From positions 41,735,663 to 41,799,662 of the forward strand of contig CM046855.1 of the NCBI GenBank assembly GCA_025617745.1: a stretch of 64,000 nucleotides of DNA. The letters run 5' to 3'. The notes under the pieces were generated by a model. It searched no databases. It was given only the letters and a program-made list of their open reading frames with translations, and was not told the DNA's origin. The stretch comes from Heliocidaris erythrogramma. Taxonomy: Eukaryota > Echinodermata > Echinoidea > Camarodonta > Echinometridae. The translations under genes and the position numbers were made by a program. Shown one piece after another: positions 32,330 through 44,900 of the stretch. The first letter of the stretch is position 1, and each line of letters begins with the position of its first letter.

Positions 32330-35300
32330 CTATACTCTGGCCTCCATGTTGATATTAACATCGGGTTTACCGGCGCCATTTTGCAATCTGATTTCGGCTA
32401 CTTCGACTGGTACATCGCGTGCTGGTGGGCACGGTGGGACGGGGTTGTACACGTTCTTATGATATTTTATTGCACCTCCTGCCACGTTGTTTGACTGCAT
32501 GCAAAAAAAAGAAAAGAAAAGGTGGTATGTTTGGTTGAGTAATGAATAAAAATAAAGAAATTGAGGGTGTGGTATACATGTTCAGATCAGTAATACTGAA
32601 TATAATTTCTATCAAGGCATCTAGTATAGATACAATAAATATGATGATCTGAGCAAATAGAATTGTCCTACGCCCCATGATTCTTTTCAGGGTACTTAAT
32701 TTCATCTACAATAAGGCATTTTGTCTCTGAAACTTTATCCATAGGTTTTCGAACATTCGAGCATCTAAAAAAGCATCGTAATATTTTTGATCTGAGGCAG
32801 TATACTTACCGCATTTGTATTCTTGTCTTTTCTACAGTAAATCTGTTCTTTCCTTGATCTTCTTTTGTAGACCTACAGATAACACAATTAAAGCAAAACA
32901 AAATCACTGTTATGTTACACTTTTCTAGATTTGTATACAGTATAAATTCACTGATACTTTGACTCTATACGGTTTCTTGTAGTTAATCAGAAAGTTATAA
33001 AGAGGTGTGATTTAATCAAATTATCGCAAATTTGCGATTAATTTGAGGACTTGTCATTAATCCGGATTAATCCCAACTCTTTTTTAGGATTATAGGAGCT
33101 GCCGTTTACGTGATTTTATTTTGTATAGCCATGACGATGATGAGTATATAGATACAAGTTTTCCATCATGAAGATGATTATATTTAAATATATTTCATGT
33201 TATCAATTTATTTCTTGGGTGTGTATTAAATGAAAAAAGGATCGATCGTTTGAATAAAGAAAAAAAATCATATCACATTCGTTGAAATCATCATTCTATC
33301 GTGGTATACCCAATACCAATTTAAAAAAAGAATACTACATACAGTCACTGTATTTGAATAAGACATCATTTTGTTTACCACTATCATTGCGATGCCGAAG
33401 AGAACGGCGAATACAAGGATGGTACTGACGACGATGCAGACGATTAGCAAGGTCGTACTGATGAATCGTTGACCGTCGCCATTGTGGGTGAGGTTGTTGG
33501 CTTCGTTGTCGCTGTCTCGACGTTCGATGACCACAGACCGAGAGTTGATGGAATATGAGGCGTGGTTGTAGTGGAATGCGTATGTGCCCGTCACAAACTG
33601 AAGAGTTGAAATGGAAGGTAAATATATATAAGAGATAGAGTATTGGTAATAATAATAATGATAATATAGCGCTAATAATGTCCCGCACGCTGTGGCGCTC
33701 ATGACGCTCCGACATTATATACCCATTTGTACCTGAGGGTGGAGAGTGGTGTTTTGCCAAAGAACGTGTACCGGCCTAGGATTTGAACAATAATTACATT
33801 CCGTTTTGTATAGCGCATTTTGACATATGATAAAACGTCCCTCACGCTTTCAAAAGTGGCTTGGAAGCTATTAACCCAGCTTCATTGTAACAATGAGACA
33901 ATTTTTGCGTACTCTGAAGAACGGTAAAAACATGGAAGAAAATATTAAAAACAACGATTCTTGCCAAGTTGAGAGGTCAACATTGAAAATGTAGGCTCAC
34001 CAATGGTAGAGAATTAGAGATTTTAAAAAATGTTGACGAAATTGTGACGATGGCATCCCCCAGGAAAATGATCTACATATACACCGCACAATTTGTCTTA
34101 TAAGTATTATAAGTATTATGATATTACATATTCCTTTTATGATAAAAAAAATACTTCACTCCCATGTTTCTGTACATATAATCTTACTTTGGTTCCTACA
34201 TCACTTTGCATTATTGAATTTTAAATGATATTTAGGTAAACTATTCTTACCTGTCTTAGCATGTCTGCTGCAACGTTTTCTATATCAACCTCAGAGTCAA
34301 GTGTATCCTGCAACTGGAATTGTACCTCGGCGGGATTACCGGATACCTGGGAAACAATTGAAAAATCATGACTTCACATTTTAAGCTGACACAATCTTTT
34401 GCTTTCTTTACAGTGAGATTGCTGCCATGAAAGCATTGGAAACCGTCAAATATTAAAAATATTAAAAATATTCGGTAGAAAATAAAGTGACATCTATTTA
34501 TATAGATGAAATAAACAACTGCTTTTTATAAATGTAAAAGATTCGCTGTAAGAGACTATCCACAGTTAGACAATGACATTTAACAAGAGGAAATATTACA
34601 TTTTGATTTAGGTGGCATTAAGGGCTAAATGCTGTAACAACATGGTTGGTATAGAATAAAGAATTATGGAAAATGAAAAAAGATGAGAATAAACCGAAGT
34701 TGGTAGAGAGAGATCTATCACCTTTCTACTGTTCACGGTTGGTTGAAGAGGTCTTACATGAAAAACTTTGTAGAGCTATGATGAAAACTATACGAAACAT
34801 GATAATCATTTAAAAAAAAAATTTGTTTGATTTCTACAAATCTTCCCTTTTCATCGAGAGAATTAAATATTCCTCGGAAGCTGTAGTTTCATGAAGGACT
34901 TACATGTCATGAAATCGGTATACATGTTTTCGCGTTTGAACAGACTATAAATAACTGATGATATACTCACCGTAAGTACTTGTATCATATTGACATTGAT
35001 GTTGAAGTATTCTGCAATGTTTTCCTTAAGTGTACTGTGAATGAAAAGGGGGGTCAAACGTGAATTTTCTGTGTCGTAACCTACTGCAATAAACTATACT
35101 ACTTCACGCACTATCATACATGAAGTACGACGGGATGCAGTTCGTCATTAACGATCCGTTTCAGAAACATATAATGTTACAACAAAGTATTTGTATGAAT
35201 TGACCAATATATGGTGCGAAAACTATTGAGAATTTGGGGAGCATCAGAGAAAAAAAAATAACATAATTTGTAACTCTAAAAATGTAAAGGCCTAACGATT

Positions 35301-35471
35301 GAAACAGTTTGGGTTTGAGAATAAAAGAAGAATTGTTTGTAAGCTCGTTAAAATGAAATTATTTTCAAACATGAGTCGGTCAAGTTTCATACTCACTTTG
35401 AAAACTCTTCATCGTCATCCTGATTTTCGTTTGAGTTGGTATTTAAAAAGGCAAACGATACCATGAATTCA
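32330..35471 (-). CDS. Exon group: SEA-like domain, transmembrane helix, tail
   Basis: Exons 35397-35471, 34971-35034, 34251-34346, 33379-33597, 32810-32872 and 32330-32494. The EFMVSFAFLNTN strand, the FSNTLKENIAEYFNI helix, the IQVLTVSGNPAEVQFQL strand pair and the VDIENVAADMLRQ helix follow the SEA fold order. The usual self-cleavage motif GSVVV is replaced by GNPAEV. The helix ISTTLLIVCIVVSTILVF continues to AMIV and is followed by YKRRSRK. The tail carries a lone Tyr-Asn-Pro (VYNPV) and a PPCPP stretch. Confidence 0.8.
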
Positions 35472-38400
35472 CTGCAAAAGAAAATAGACATGAAAGTACA
35501 TACAAAAGGTCACCAAACTACTTAAACAATAATAATATGTATATAATACGAGGAAGAAAAACACTGAATCAAATAATAATTCAATTTTAAACTTACTTTC
35601 TTTTTATACAATCATGATTATGCTGTCGAGTATGAGTTTACCGTAATTGCTTTAAAAAGTAAGAAAAAAAGTAAGAAATTTAATCTTTCAACACTGAATG
35701 ATAACTAATTTTTGGAAACCTTTTTGATTGTTTCTTCAACCTTTCAAGGACTGATTTTTATGCAAATATTATTGCTCACTCTTTTGTACTTTAAAATGTT
35801 GAAATATGCATATAATTACAATACAACTTTAATGGGGTGTTGCAAGAACGTTGCAATCAATTGCAAATTGTAAAGCAAATTAGAACAACCATTCTGAATG
35901 GTTCAGGGTCTGCCCATTCAAGAAGATGCGCTTGCAACAGTGGTTTTGATTGGTCAGTACCGATCAGTTGCAACTTGCAATCAATCGAAACTTTCTTGCA
36001 ACACCCCATAAGAGTAGTGTTTCTTTGATTTACAACAAAAAAATCTTGTCAAGGTAGTAACAGTACGATGAAATGTGCTTAGCAGAACTTGTGTTTTGTG
36101 GAATAAACTGAAATTGGTTTGAAAAAAAAGTTTGTACGTACCCACAAAATTTATCTGTACAATGCCATGATCCTTCTTGGCAATGACTAGACGTGGAAGA
36201 CAAGATAACAATTATAAAGATTATATACTTTGATTTCTATATTCTCGTGAAATAAAAACCTATATTGATATACATTTCAAAAGGCTGTCTAGATAAATGT
36301 AAACTTAAATAAAAATTTCCATGGGGAGGATTTTATTGACGATATGACGATATCAGGGCTCTTATTCCTTGAAAGATTACAGTCTAAACCTGAAAAAAAT
36401 AAACATACAATTGAGTTCCTCCCAACCGCGTAGCCAGGATTTCATTTTAGGGGTGCGGTTGTGCTTCCCGGGGGGTGGGTGCAGGGAGGGGTGAGTTTCC
36501 CCCTTCTCGCGCAAAGCGCGAAAGCTTTGACATTTGAGCAAATTCGAGAGAAAGATAACGGCTCGTAGCACCTTTTTTTTAGGCGGAAAGTTAGTTCGAC
36601 GCTCTGACTGCTTTTCAATTATTTTGGTGCAATACTGCACTATAATGTAACAACCGGGGGGTTCAGGGAGGGGGAGTTTCCCCTTCCCGCGCGAAGCGCG
36701 AAAGCTTTGACATTTGAGCAAATTCGAGAGAAAGATAACGGCTCGTAGCACATTTTTTTTAGGCGGAAAGTTAGTTCGACGCTCTGACTGCTTTTCAATT
36801 ATTTGGGTGCAATACTGCACTATAATGTAACAACGGGTGGGGGGTGCAGGGAAGGGGGAGTTTCCCCTTCCCGCGCGAAGCGCGAAAGCTTTGACATTTG
36901 AGCAAATTCGAGAGAAAGATAACGGCTCGTAGCACCTTTTTTTAGGCGGAAAGTTAGTATGACGCTCTGACTGCTTTTCAATTATTTGGACGCAATACAG
37001 CACTGTATTTAACAGCGGTGGGCGCACAGGGAAGGGGGGAGTTTCCCCTTCCCGCGCTAAGCGCAAAAACTTTGCCGTTTTAGCAAATTAGGATAGATTT
37101 TTTTTTGGACAATTTGGCAAATTCGAGAGAAAGATAACGGCTCGTAGCACATTTTTTTTAGGCGGAAAGTTAGTTCGACGCTCTGACTGCTTTTCAATTA
37201 TTTTGGTGCAATACTGCACTATAATGTAACAACGGGGGGGGGGGGGGGTTCAGGGAGGGGGAGTTTCCCCTTCCCGCGCGAAGCGCGAAAGCTTTGACAT
37301 TTGAGCAAATTCGAGAGAAAGATAACGGCTCGTAGCACATTTTTTTTAGGCGGAAAGTTAGTTCGACGCTCTGACTGCTTTTCAATTATTTGGGTGCAAT
37401 ACTGCACTATAATGTAACAACGGGTGGGGGGTGCAGGGAAGGGGGAGTTTCCCCTTCCCGCGCGAAGCGCGAAAGCTTTGACATTTGAGCAAATTCGAGA
37501 GAAAGATAACGGCTCGTAGCACATTTTTTTTAGGCGGAAAGTTAGTTCGACGCTCTGACTGCTTTTCAATTATTTGGGTGCAATACTGCACTATAATGTA
37601 ACAACGGGTGGGGGGTGCAGGGAAGGGGGAGTTTCCCCTTCCCGCGCGAAGCGCGAAAGCTTTGACATTTGAGCAAATTCGAGAGAAAGATAACGGCTCG
37701 TAGCACCTTTTTTTAGGCGGAAAGTTAGTACGACGCTCTGACTGCTTTTCAATTATTTGGACGCAATACAGCACTGTATTTAACAGCGGTGGGCGCACAG
37801 GGAAGGGGGGAGTTTCCCCTTCCCGCGCTAAGCGCAAAAACTTTGCCGTTTTAGCAAATTAGGATAGATTTTTTTTTGGACAATTTGGCAAATGTGAGAG
37901 AAAGATAAAGGGGAGTATCCCCTTCCCGCGCGAAGCGCGAAAAACGGTGCCGTTTTAGCAAATTTGGATAGAAAGATAACGGCTCGTAGCAACTTTTTAG
38001 GCTTTTTTTCTCTCACTTCCCCCGCTTTTTCGCTCTCGCTTTTTTTTTTGGCGTTTGGGGGGGGGGGGCGACCGCCCCCATCGCCCCCCTGGCTACGCGC
38101 CTGGTTTCTCCACCATGGGATATGCCGATAGTTAATTAACACTAATTCATGACTTTGGAACCCAGCATACCTTACAGTTATTTCATTTTTACATTTATAA
38201 AAATACCATTTATGGAGTCGTTATAAAATCCACAAGATTTCATATATCCCACAGTATTATTGAACTTTTGTCAGAAAGGTAAAGAAAACTGATAATGTCC
38301 CATGAATTTGATGAATTGCAATTTTTTCAAATAATGATCCTGGGCATTTTCAAGGATGATCACAGCATTATTAAACTATAATCAAGTTAATGCACTTTCA

Positions 38401-41400
38401 TTGTCGACATCTGTATTTTTAGTGAAATGGGCCATATTCTTACCACATATTACAATCTTCCTTCCTTTGACTGCCTTCCTGGTATGTAACGCCATGGAAA
38501 GTACAGACTGCTGCAAAAGAATTTAGATGAAAATGATAATGATTGTCTGTCTTTTTATAGCATATTTCACATTATAAAACAGGATATGCGGTTTAAAAAA
38601 CTATCCAATGACTTACAACAATTATCAGTGCCCACTTCATTACAATTACTAAAACTACCATTTCCTAGACTGAGTCAACAGAGATAACTGTCAAATGTCA
38701 AGTGTCTTCAAACCATTCATTCTCTCAACTTCTCTATCCAAGGTTAACAACTTTATCAGAGTGGTGCCATTAAAAAGTGTAAGAGAATGATTGCAAATTT
38801 CGCGTTAATGTATATCCAATACTTTCTTGAATAAAACAAATAAAACAAAATATATATTTTAATTAAAATCTGTTCTGTTTGAAGGCATAGTTTGCAATAC
38901 CTTCATACATCACCAGTAATGATAGATTATTTCGGACATGCTCATTATAGCTAGGCTCTCATTTGCAAAAAGGTTTCCGTTCCAAATATGAATGTCTTTC
39001 AGTTCTGATGCTATTTAAACTTCTGTACGTTTATTTCACTGTTGTGTATCTCAATCTAAAACACCTTTTTAACTTTGAGATTAAAGTGAACACTGTTTTC
39101 TCATTTTGGCATTTTCGCACTTCAAAGATTTCTTGCACTTTTGATCCATAAACTGACAAGGGACGAACTTACCATGCAGAACTATTTCGCAGAGAGTCCC
39201 TTGGTATCCCTGCTGGCATACGCAACTGAATTCTGTCAGAGCGCCACCTACTGTCTCGCATGAACCGCCATTGTCACAGGGGTTGCTCGTGCATGGTGCT
39301 ATAATATGAGGACACAATATACAAAGAGAGATTGATAATGACATTACAAAAAAAAACTAAATAGGCAGTGGGGGAGAATGGGCGAGTGAGAGATAGACAG
39401 AGAGAAAAAAAGAGAGAAAGAGAGTAAGAGGCAGAAACAGGAAGACATCTTAAGAGGGCAAGGAAGAGAGAGATGATTATTAACAGTTTTTAAAAGACAA
39501 AATATTAGTAGACAGAGGAGAGATGGAAGGGGGAGATGGAGGGGAGAGAGGGAAAGAGAGTAAGGGGCAGAAACAGGAATGTATTTTGAGCTGGAAATGA
39601 ACAGAGTGTGATAGAAAGAGTATATTGTGTGAGAGAGGGATGGGGAGAGATTGAGGAAAAGGGACTATTGGACAGGGACAGTCGGGTGAGAGACAGGAGA
39701 AGATGGAGAGAGAGAGAGAAACAAAGAAGGGGAATTCCTGTGCAATGTCATCATTTTGTACTATCTACTCTCTTTTTAAAGATGAGTATAAGCTTGAAGG
39801 TTAATTAGAAGAAAAGATATTTAACGTTCCCAAAAGAATAGATCTAGTCACTGCTAGTTATAGGTTGTTTTGATACACAATTACCTAAATAATTCTTAAT
39901 AATTTAGGTAAAGCTGCAAAAATGGATGGAGTGCATATATATGTACACATATAGAGAATAGAGTTTCATTAAGAAAATCGACTTACAGATTATGGCAACT
40001 TCGCAGATTGGTCCTTCAAAACCTTGGTCACATAGACATCGGTAACCCGTGGATGCTGTTTCGTCTGGCTGGCAAGTACCACCATTAAGACACGGTTCCT
40101 TTGAACATGGAGCTGTAAGGTAAAGTCACAGAAGATACCACCGAAATTATTCTCATGAAAATTGTACCCTCCCCATCTTTTGGTTTGTACCGGTAAGATA
40201 AAAACATCCATGAAAGTTTTAAGAAATTTAACCAAAACACGATCGCAAATTTTGGAGAAATCAACTTAAGGGCATCGTCAGTATCCTATTGTACATATAA
40301 TACCCCATTGAAATCATGTTCGGTTACGTAACACGTCATTGCAATGTTCGAACATTTCAAAAGATGATGTACACGTTAAATGAATTTGCCTTAGGCTGAT
40401 TTTTCAAAATTTTTGACTTTTCGATAGTGTGACGTGTTCCAACGTTTAGAAAGGACAATGTAATGTTTATTTGAATATTGATACTAAAAATTATATTCGT
40501 AATCTATTCATCAAAGAGCGATGAGTAATTCTAAAGAAAAAGTGTAAAGTTATAGTCTTGCTTCAGTTTTATTTTCAGTGTTTTCAAAAGATAAATATTA
40601 TCTTTAAATCTTTAGGAATAAAGAATGATCGGAATAACATTTTTGTTTTAATACTGTAATATTGCAATATGACAACAGCCAACATATATCCATGAGGCAA
40701 AGATTAGAAACTTACGTATCATATTTTCACATAAAAGTCCCTGGTAGTCTTCACTACACGCACAGTGGAAGCCAAGTGGGGCGCTCTGGTTGTTCGTGCA
40801 GGTACCACCATGCTGACAGGGATCTTTTACACATGGCGCTTTATGTGAAACAAGATGATTAAGTTGTTATGGTAAATGATTAAAAGAAACGGAATAACAA
40901 TGTGATGTTATACCAAAAGAGGGTCTAAAGTCTAGAATCACATATTATACCGAAACCTTGATGGTTATCAAGGATGCTTGAGGTACAAGATGGGTTGTTC
41001 AAGACTAGTTCTAGTAAATTATTGATAAAAGAGACGAAACACGACATAGCTTGTGACGTTATTAACAGAGAGTCTAATATCAAGAACTATGTCGAAATAT
41101 TGCTAAATCATCCAGATTATACAAGGTGCTATACTGGGAACAAGATGAATTAAGTAGTTCTCGTAAATTATGGGAAAACAGGAAATGATAATGTGACATT
41201 ATACTAAGAGAGTCTAAAGTTTTCCATTTTTGTCGAAACATTGCTGTTTATCAGGGGTTTTTGATAGGCGTTTAATGAGGAACAAGATGATTGATTCGTT
41301 TGGTAAATCACTTAAATAAACGAAATGACTTGACTTTTATTAACGAGGTCTTGAGTTTAACGTTTGCCATCACTTGGCTGATTATTCATCTCCTGTATTC

Positions 41401-41921
41401 CTTCATAAATCACCCTTTTATTACCACCATATTTTAGTAAGGAAACATTTTTTCCCACCAGAAAACCAACAACTTACATGTACTTTCACTTTCATAACGG
41501 CTCTTATTATTCCTAACCTGAGCTTATATTATAATGTTTGTATCTTTTATATAATAACTATATCACATCTTAAGCAATAAATTATATATGAATTATACAG
41601 AAATATACATTCAAAATCACTTACAACATTGACAATAATATCATAGAATTTGAATCCAGACTTTTTCCATTGCGTGAAACATTTTACATTAAAAGGAAGT
41701 GGCTTGGTTAGGATCGATTAAGTTGCAATAATTTCTTCCTGCGATAGACAATAGAACACGCGATGGGAAAAATACACCAAGCGTATATAGGCCTAATAAT
41801 TGCTAATACATAACTAAGGCATGCGGGGCAATAGGAATATATTACCGTGCTTCCTATTTTGATAATTTTGCAACCAGTAATGATGTTAGTTTAATAATAA
41901 TCATAAGAGGTGAGACTGGAA

Positions 41922-41953
<32 letters not shown>

Positions 41954-44900
41954 ACCGTTCTTGTACAGCCCATATCCCGTTTATAACGTCCCTATATGCG
42001 CTTCCAAATGGTTTGGATATTATTACCCTAGCTTTAAACCGGTGGCTGTAATCAGCACACTGTGCATTTCAAAGAATTTTTCCTCTCAGGTACCCATTTC
42101 ACATTTCACATCTGGGTGGAGAGCAGCAAATGTGGATTAATGTATTGCCAAAAGACGACAGTGCCGGGCTGGGATTCGAACCCTCAACCCTTGGATTGAG
42201 AGTCAGTGAATTAACCACTATACCACGACACCTCCACTATATATAATGGATAACTTAGGTTCATTAAAATTATTGAGGTCACCTGGTATGTATGTTTTTA
42301 TTTTTGTTTTCGAATACTACGATTGAGAGCAAACTAAATAATTGGTTATCAATCACATTGTTACAAACACTGGAGAAAAAGAAGGAAAGCCGAATTTTTG
42401 AAATTTCTTTGTTGTATAACTAAATAACGTTTCATCAAATTTGTATTAAAGAATTATTAGCAATTGGGAAAAAAAATTGGCATAACATTGCAACAAAATT
42501 TCAGTGACTGCATTAACGTCCCATGTTGATGCTCTTTACCAATTAGTGCAACGAAAGCAATGAGTATCATATTTCTATAGCCAATTTCCATATACACCCA
42601 AGTAAATGCATCTCTATTAGATGAAAATTTTATTTACGATCATGTAAATGCACATTTACTATATTAGTGCACTGTACAATATGCATTTCATAGTTATAAA
42701 CAATTACTTGCAACCCAGAGTAAAGGAATGTATTCAGTTAGGAACAATTTTATATATACATGTACATAATATATATATATTTCATATCAGATCTCTGAAT
42801 ATAAGCTGTAATTATTAGTAACCATGTAGTACCACGAAAATATGAACAATTCATTATTTGATCCCATAGAGATAAATCTTCATTAATAGACATGTACCAT
42901 TTAGAAAATTCCCACTGAAGGTTGGTAACGTTACAGAAAACTTCTTGACGAAAAAAAAAAATCCGTCCCGCTACCATTGTTCTACGAGAAACGTTTACAT
43001 GGAAAATTTTGTGCTGCTAATACCATCTTGGAAAAGGGCATATCATAGGTAATTTAACATTCACTTAGTCTGGCTAATGTATTTAACAAATTCAGAAAAT
43101 GCGAAATCACATATTCGGAAAAAGTTACAGTATATGTTACGTTTTTATGCCCTTTCATGTGGATATGCCCAAATAAGGTTAGTTCACCAAACTCACGCAT
43201 GCATAAGAAACCAGCATCCAGTGTTAAATCTTCAATACAAGTAGCAGATGCATTACAAGGCAGACTATCACAAGGTGCTGAAAAGGCAGGCACAAGAGCA
43301 AAGATCGTATTTAGGAAAAAGACATATAGTGGGTTTTTTCATTCATTCATTCATTCATTCATTCAATTGTTTGTTTATTATAGTGTTCAAGATACAAATA
43401 TGAAATAATAATACGCACCATATAGGTAAATTTCTAACAGACACATATGTTTTACATGAATTTCTGTAATTGAATAATAAAACATCGATTTCTTTTTAAA
43501 TAATGATAGGACATGCCAGAATGCATGCGAATAAGCGAAACAAATAAACATATGGAGCAGATAGGAGAGAATAAGACGATCCTATTCAATAATATCAGTG
43601 ACTAAGTATTTAAAAAAAACGAGTAACATAACACGCCCAAACCAAAATATGATGAATTTTCAAAGAAAGTTTAAAAAAAAACCCCGATCATTTATGTAGA
43701 CATCGTAAAAATTAAAAAAATTCCACAGGTGCGTTTGACTTGCCATCCACAAAACGACATTGGCATTTTTAAGTTATGTTTTTCATCAAAGAGAACGATG
43801 ACCGTTTTTAACGATGTTAAAAGAAAATAATTGAAGTTTGTTACGAGATATTAAGCATACGTCACCAAAAGACAAACAAAATTGGAAATATATGATTGAA
43901 GCGTTCGCATTTCACTGCATAAGATATTGAATCATCAGTCAAGCGGAGAATAGTAATAAGAATTTGGTATTAATAAATAAAACGAATTTTGAAGTAATAA
44001 AATGCAATAGGCTACTTATAAAGATTCCCGAGTTTATGTTTCGCCAAAGCTAATTTCCTTTATATATATAATTATATATATATTCATTTAGAGGAGTAAG
44101 TTGATAAGTAACTTACATAACAACGATATGTCACATTGCGACCCATTATAAAATGGCGGACAAATACACGACGCTCTTTGATCACGTGACTTCACACAAG
44201 TGCCACCATTATAGCACTTTATGGTCTGACATACATCTGCATCCCGTTAAAAATTAGATAAAGAAAATGGGTTAGAAGACAAATAAAATTGAATTGGCTA
44301 TATATTCGTTGGTGGAGTAATATATCCATCTAATCATTTATATAATCAATAAGATATAATTACATAATTGTGAGAAATCAACAACAATTAAAGCATTTAT
44401 ATAAAATCAAGACCGTGAATTTTTCTTTTTAATGACTTTGGGTTTTTTTTATGAGCATGTAAATTATTTCATGTTTTATATGACCACGAATTGTTAACAA
44501 ATGCTCCCAAGATGTATGAACCAAATATAAGCATTTAATGAATTTACTTTTCGTCTTTGCTTTTTTCATAATTGCATGATATGATAAACGTTGTTATAGA
44601 ATAGCCATAAAAATGTTTTTAAATAACATATTAAAAATGATATGCCTCGAATAAGATTATTTTTTTTAGATATAGCCGTGAAACTGTCTGTATAAAGTCT
44701 TGCTTGAATGGACCCAAATGTATACTACATTTATTCATCAACTTCCTTCGCAAGTTCATTCTGAGGTCTAAATACCACATAATTACCAGGCTTTAAATTC
44801 ATACAACATATTTCTGTCATCACGATATGAAACATGAACTTCACTGTTAGTCACCCAAGGGACAAGATAAAGATGGAGACAGATAAGAAGGATGTCACGT

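Noticed and set aside
33268..33760. Extended minus-strand frames of 141-144 codons around 33.3-33.7 kb
   Set aside because: Only 33379-33597 is exon; the rest reads through both splice sites into intron and repeat sequence.
36377..37837. Minus-strand frames of up to 229 codons with repeated EKQSERRTNF segments
   Set aside because: They follow the ~180-bp satellite unit exactly and break wherever a unit differs.
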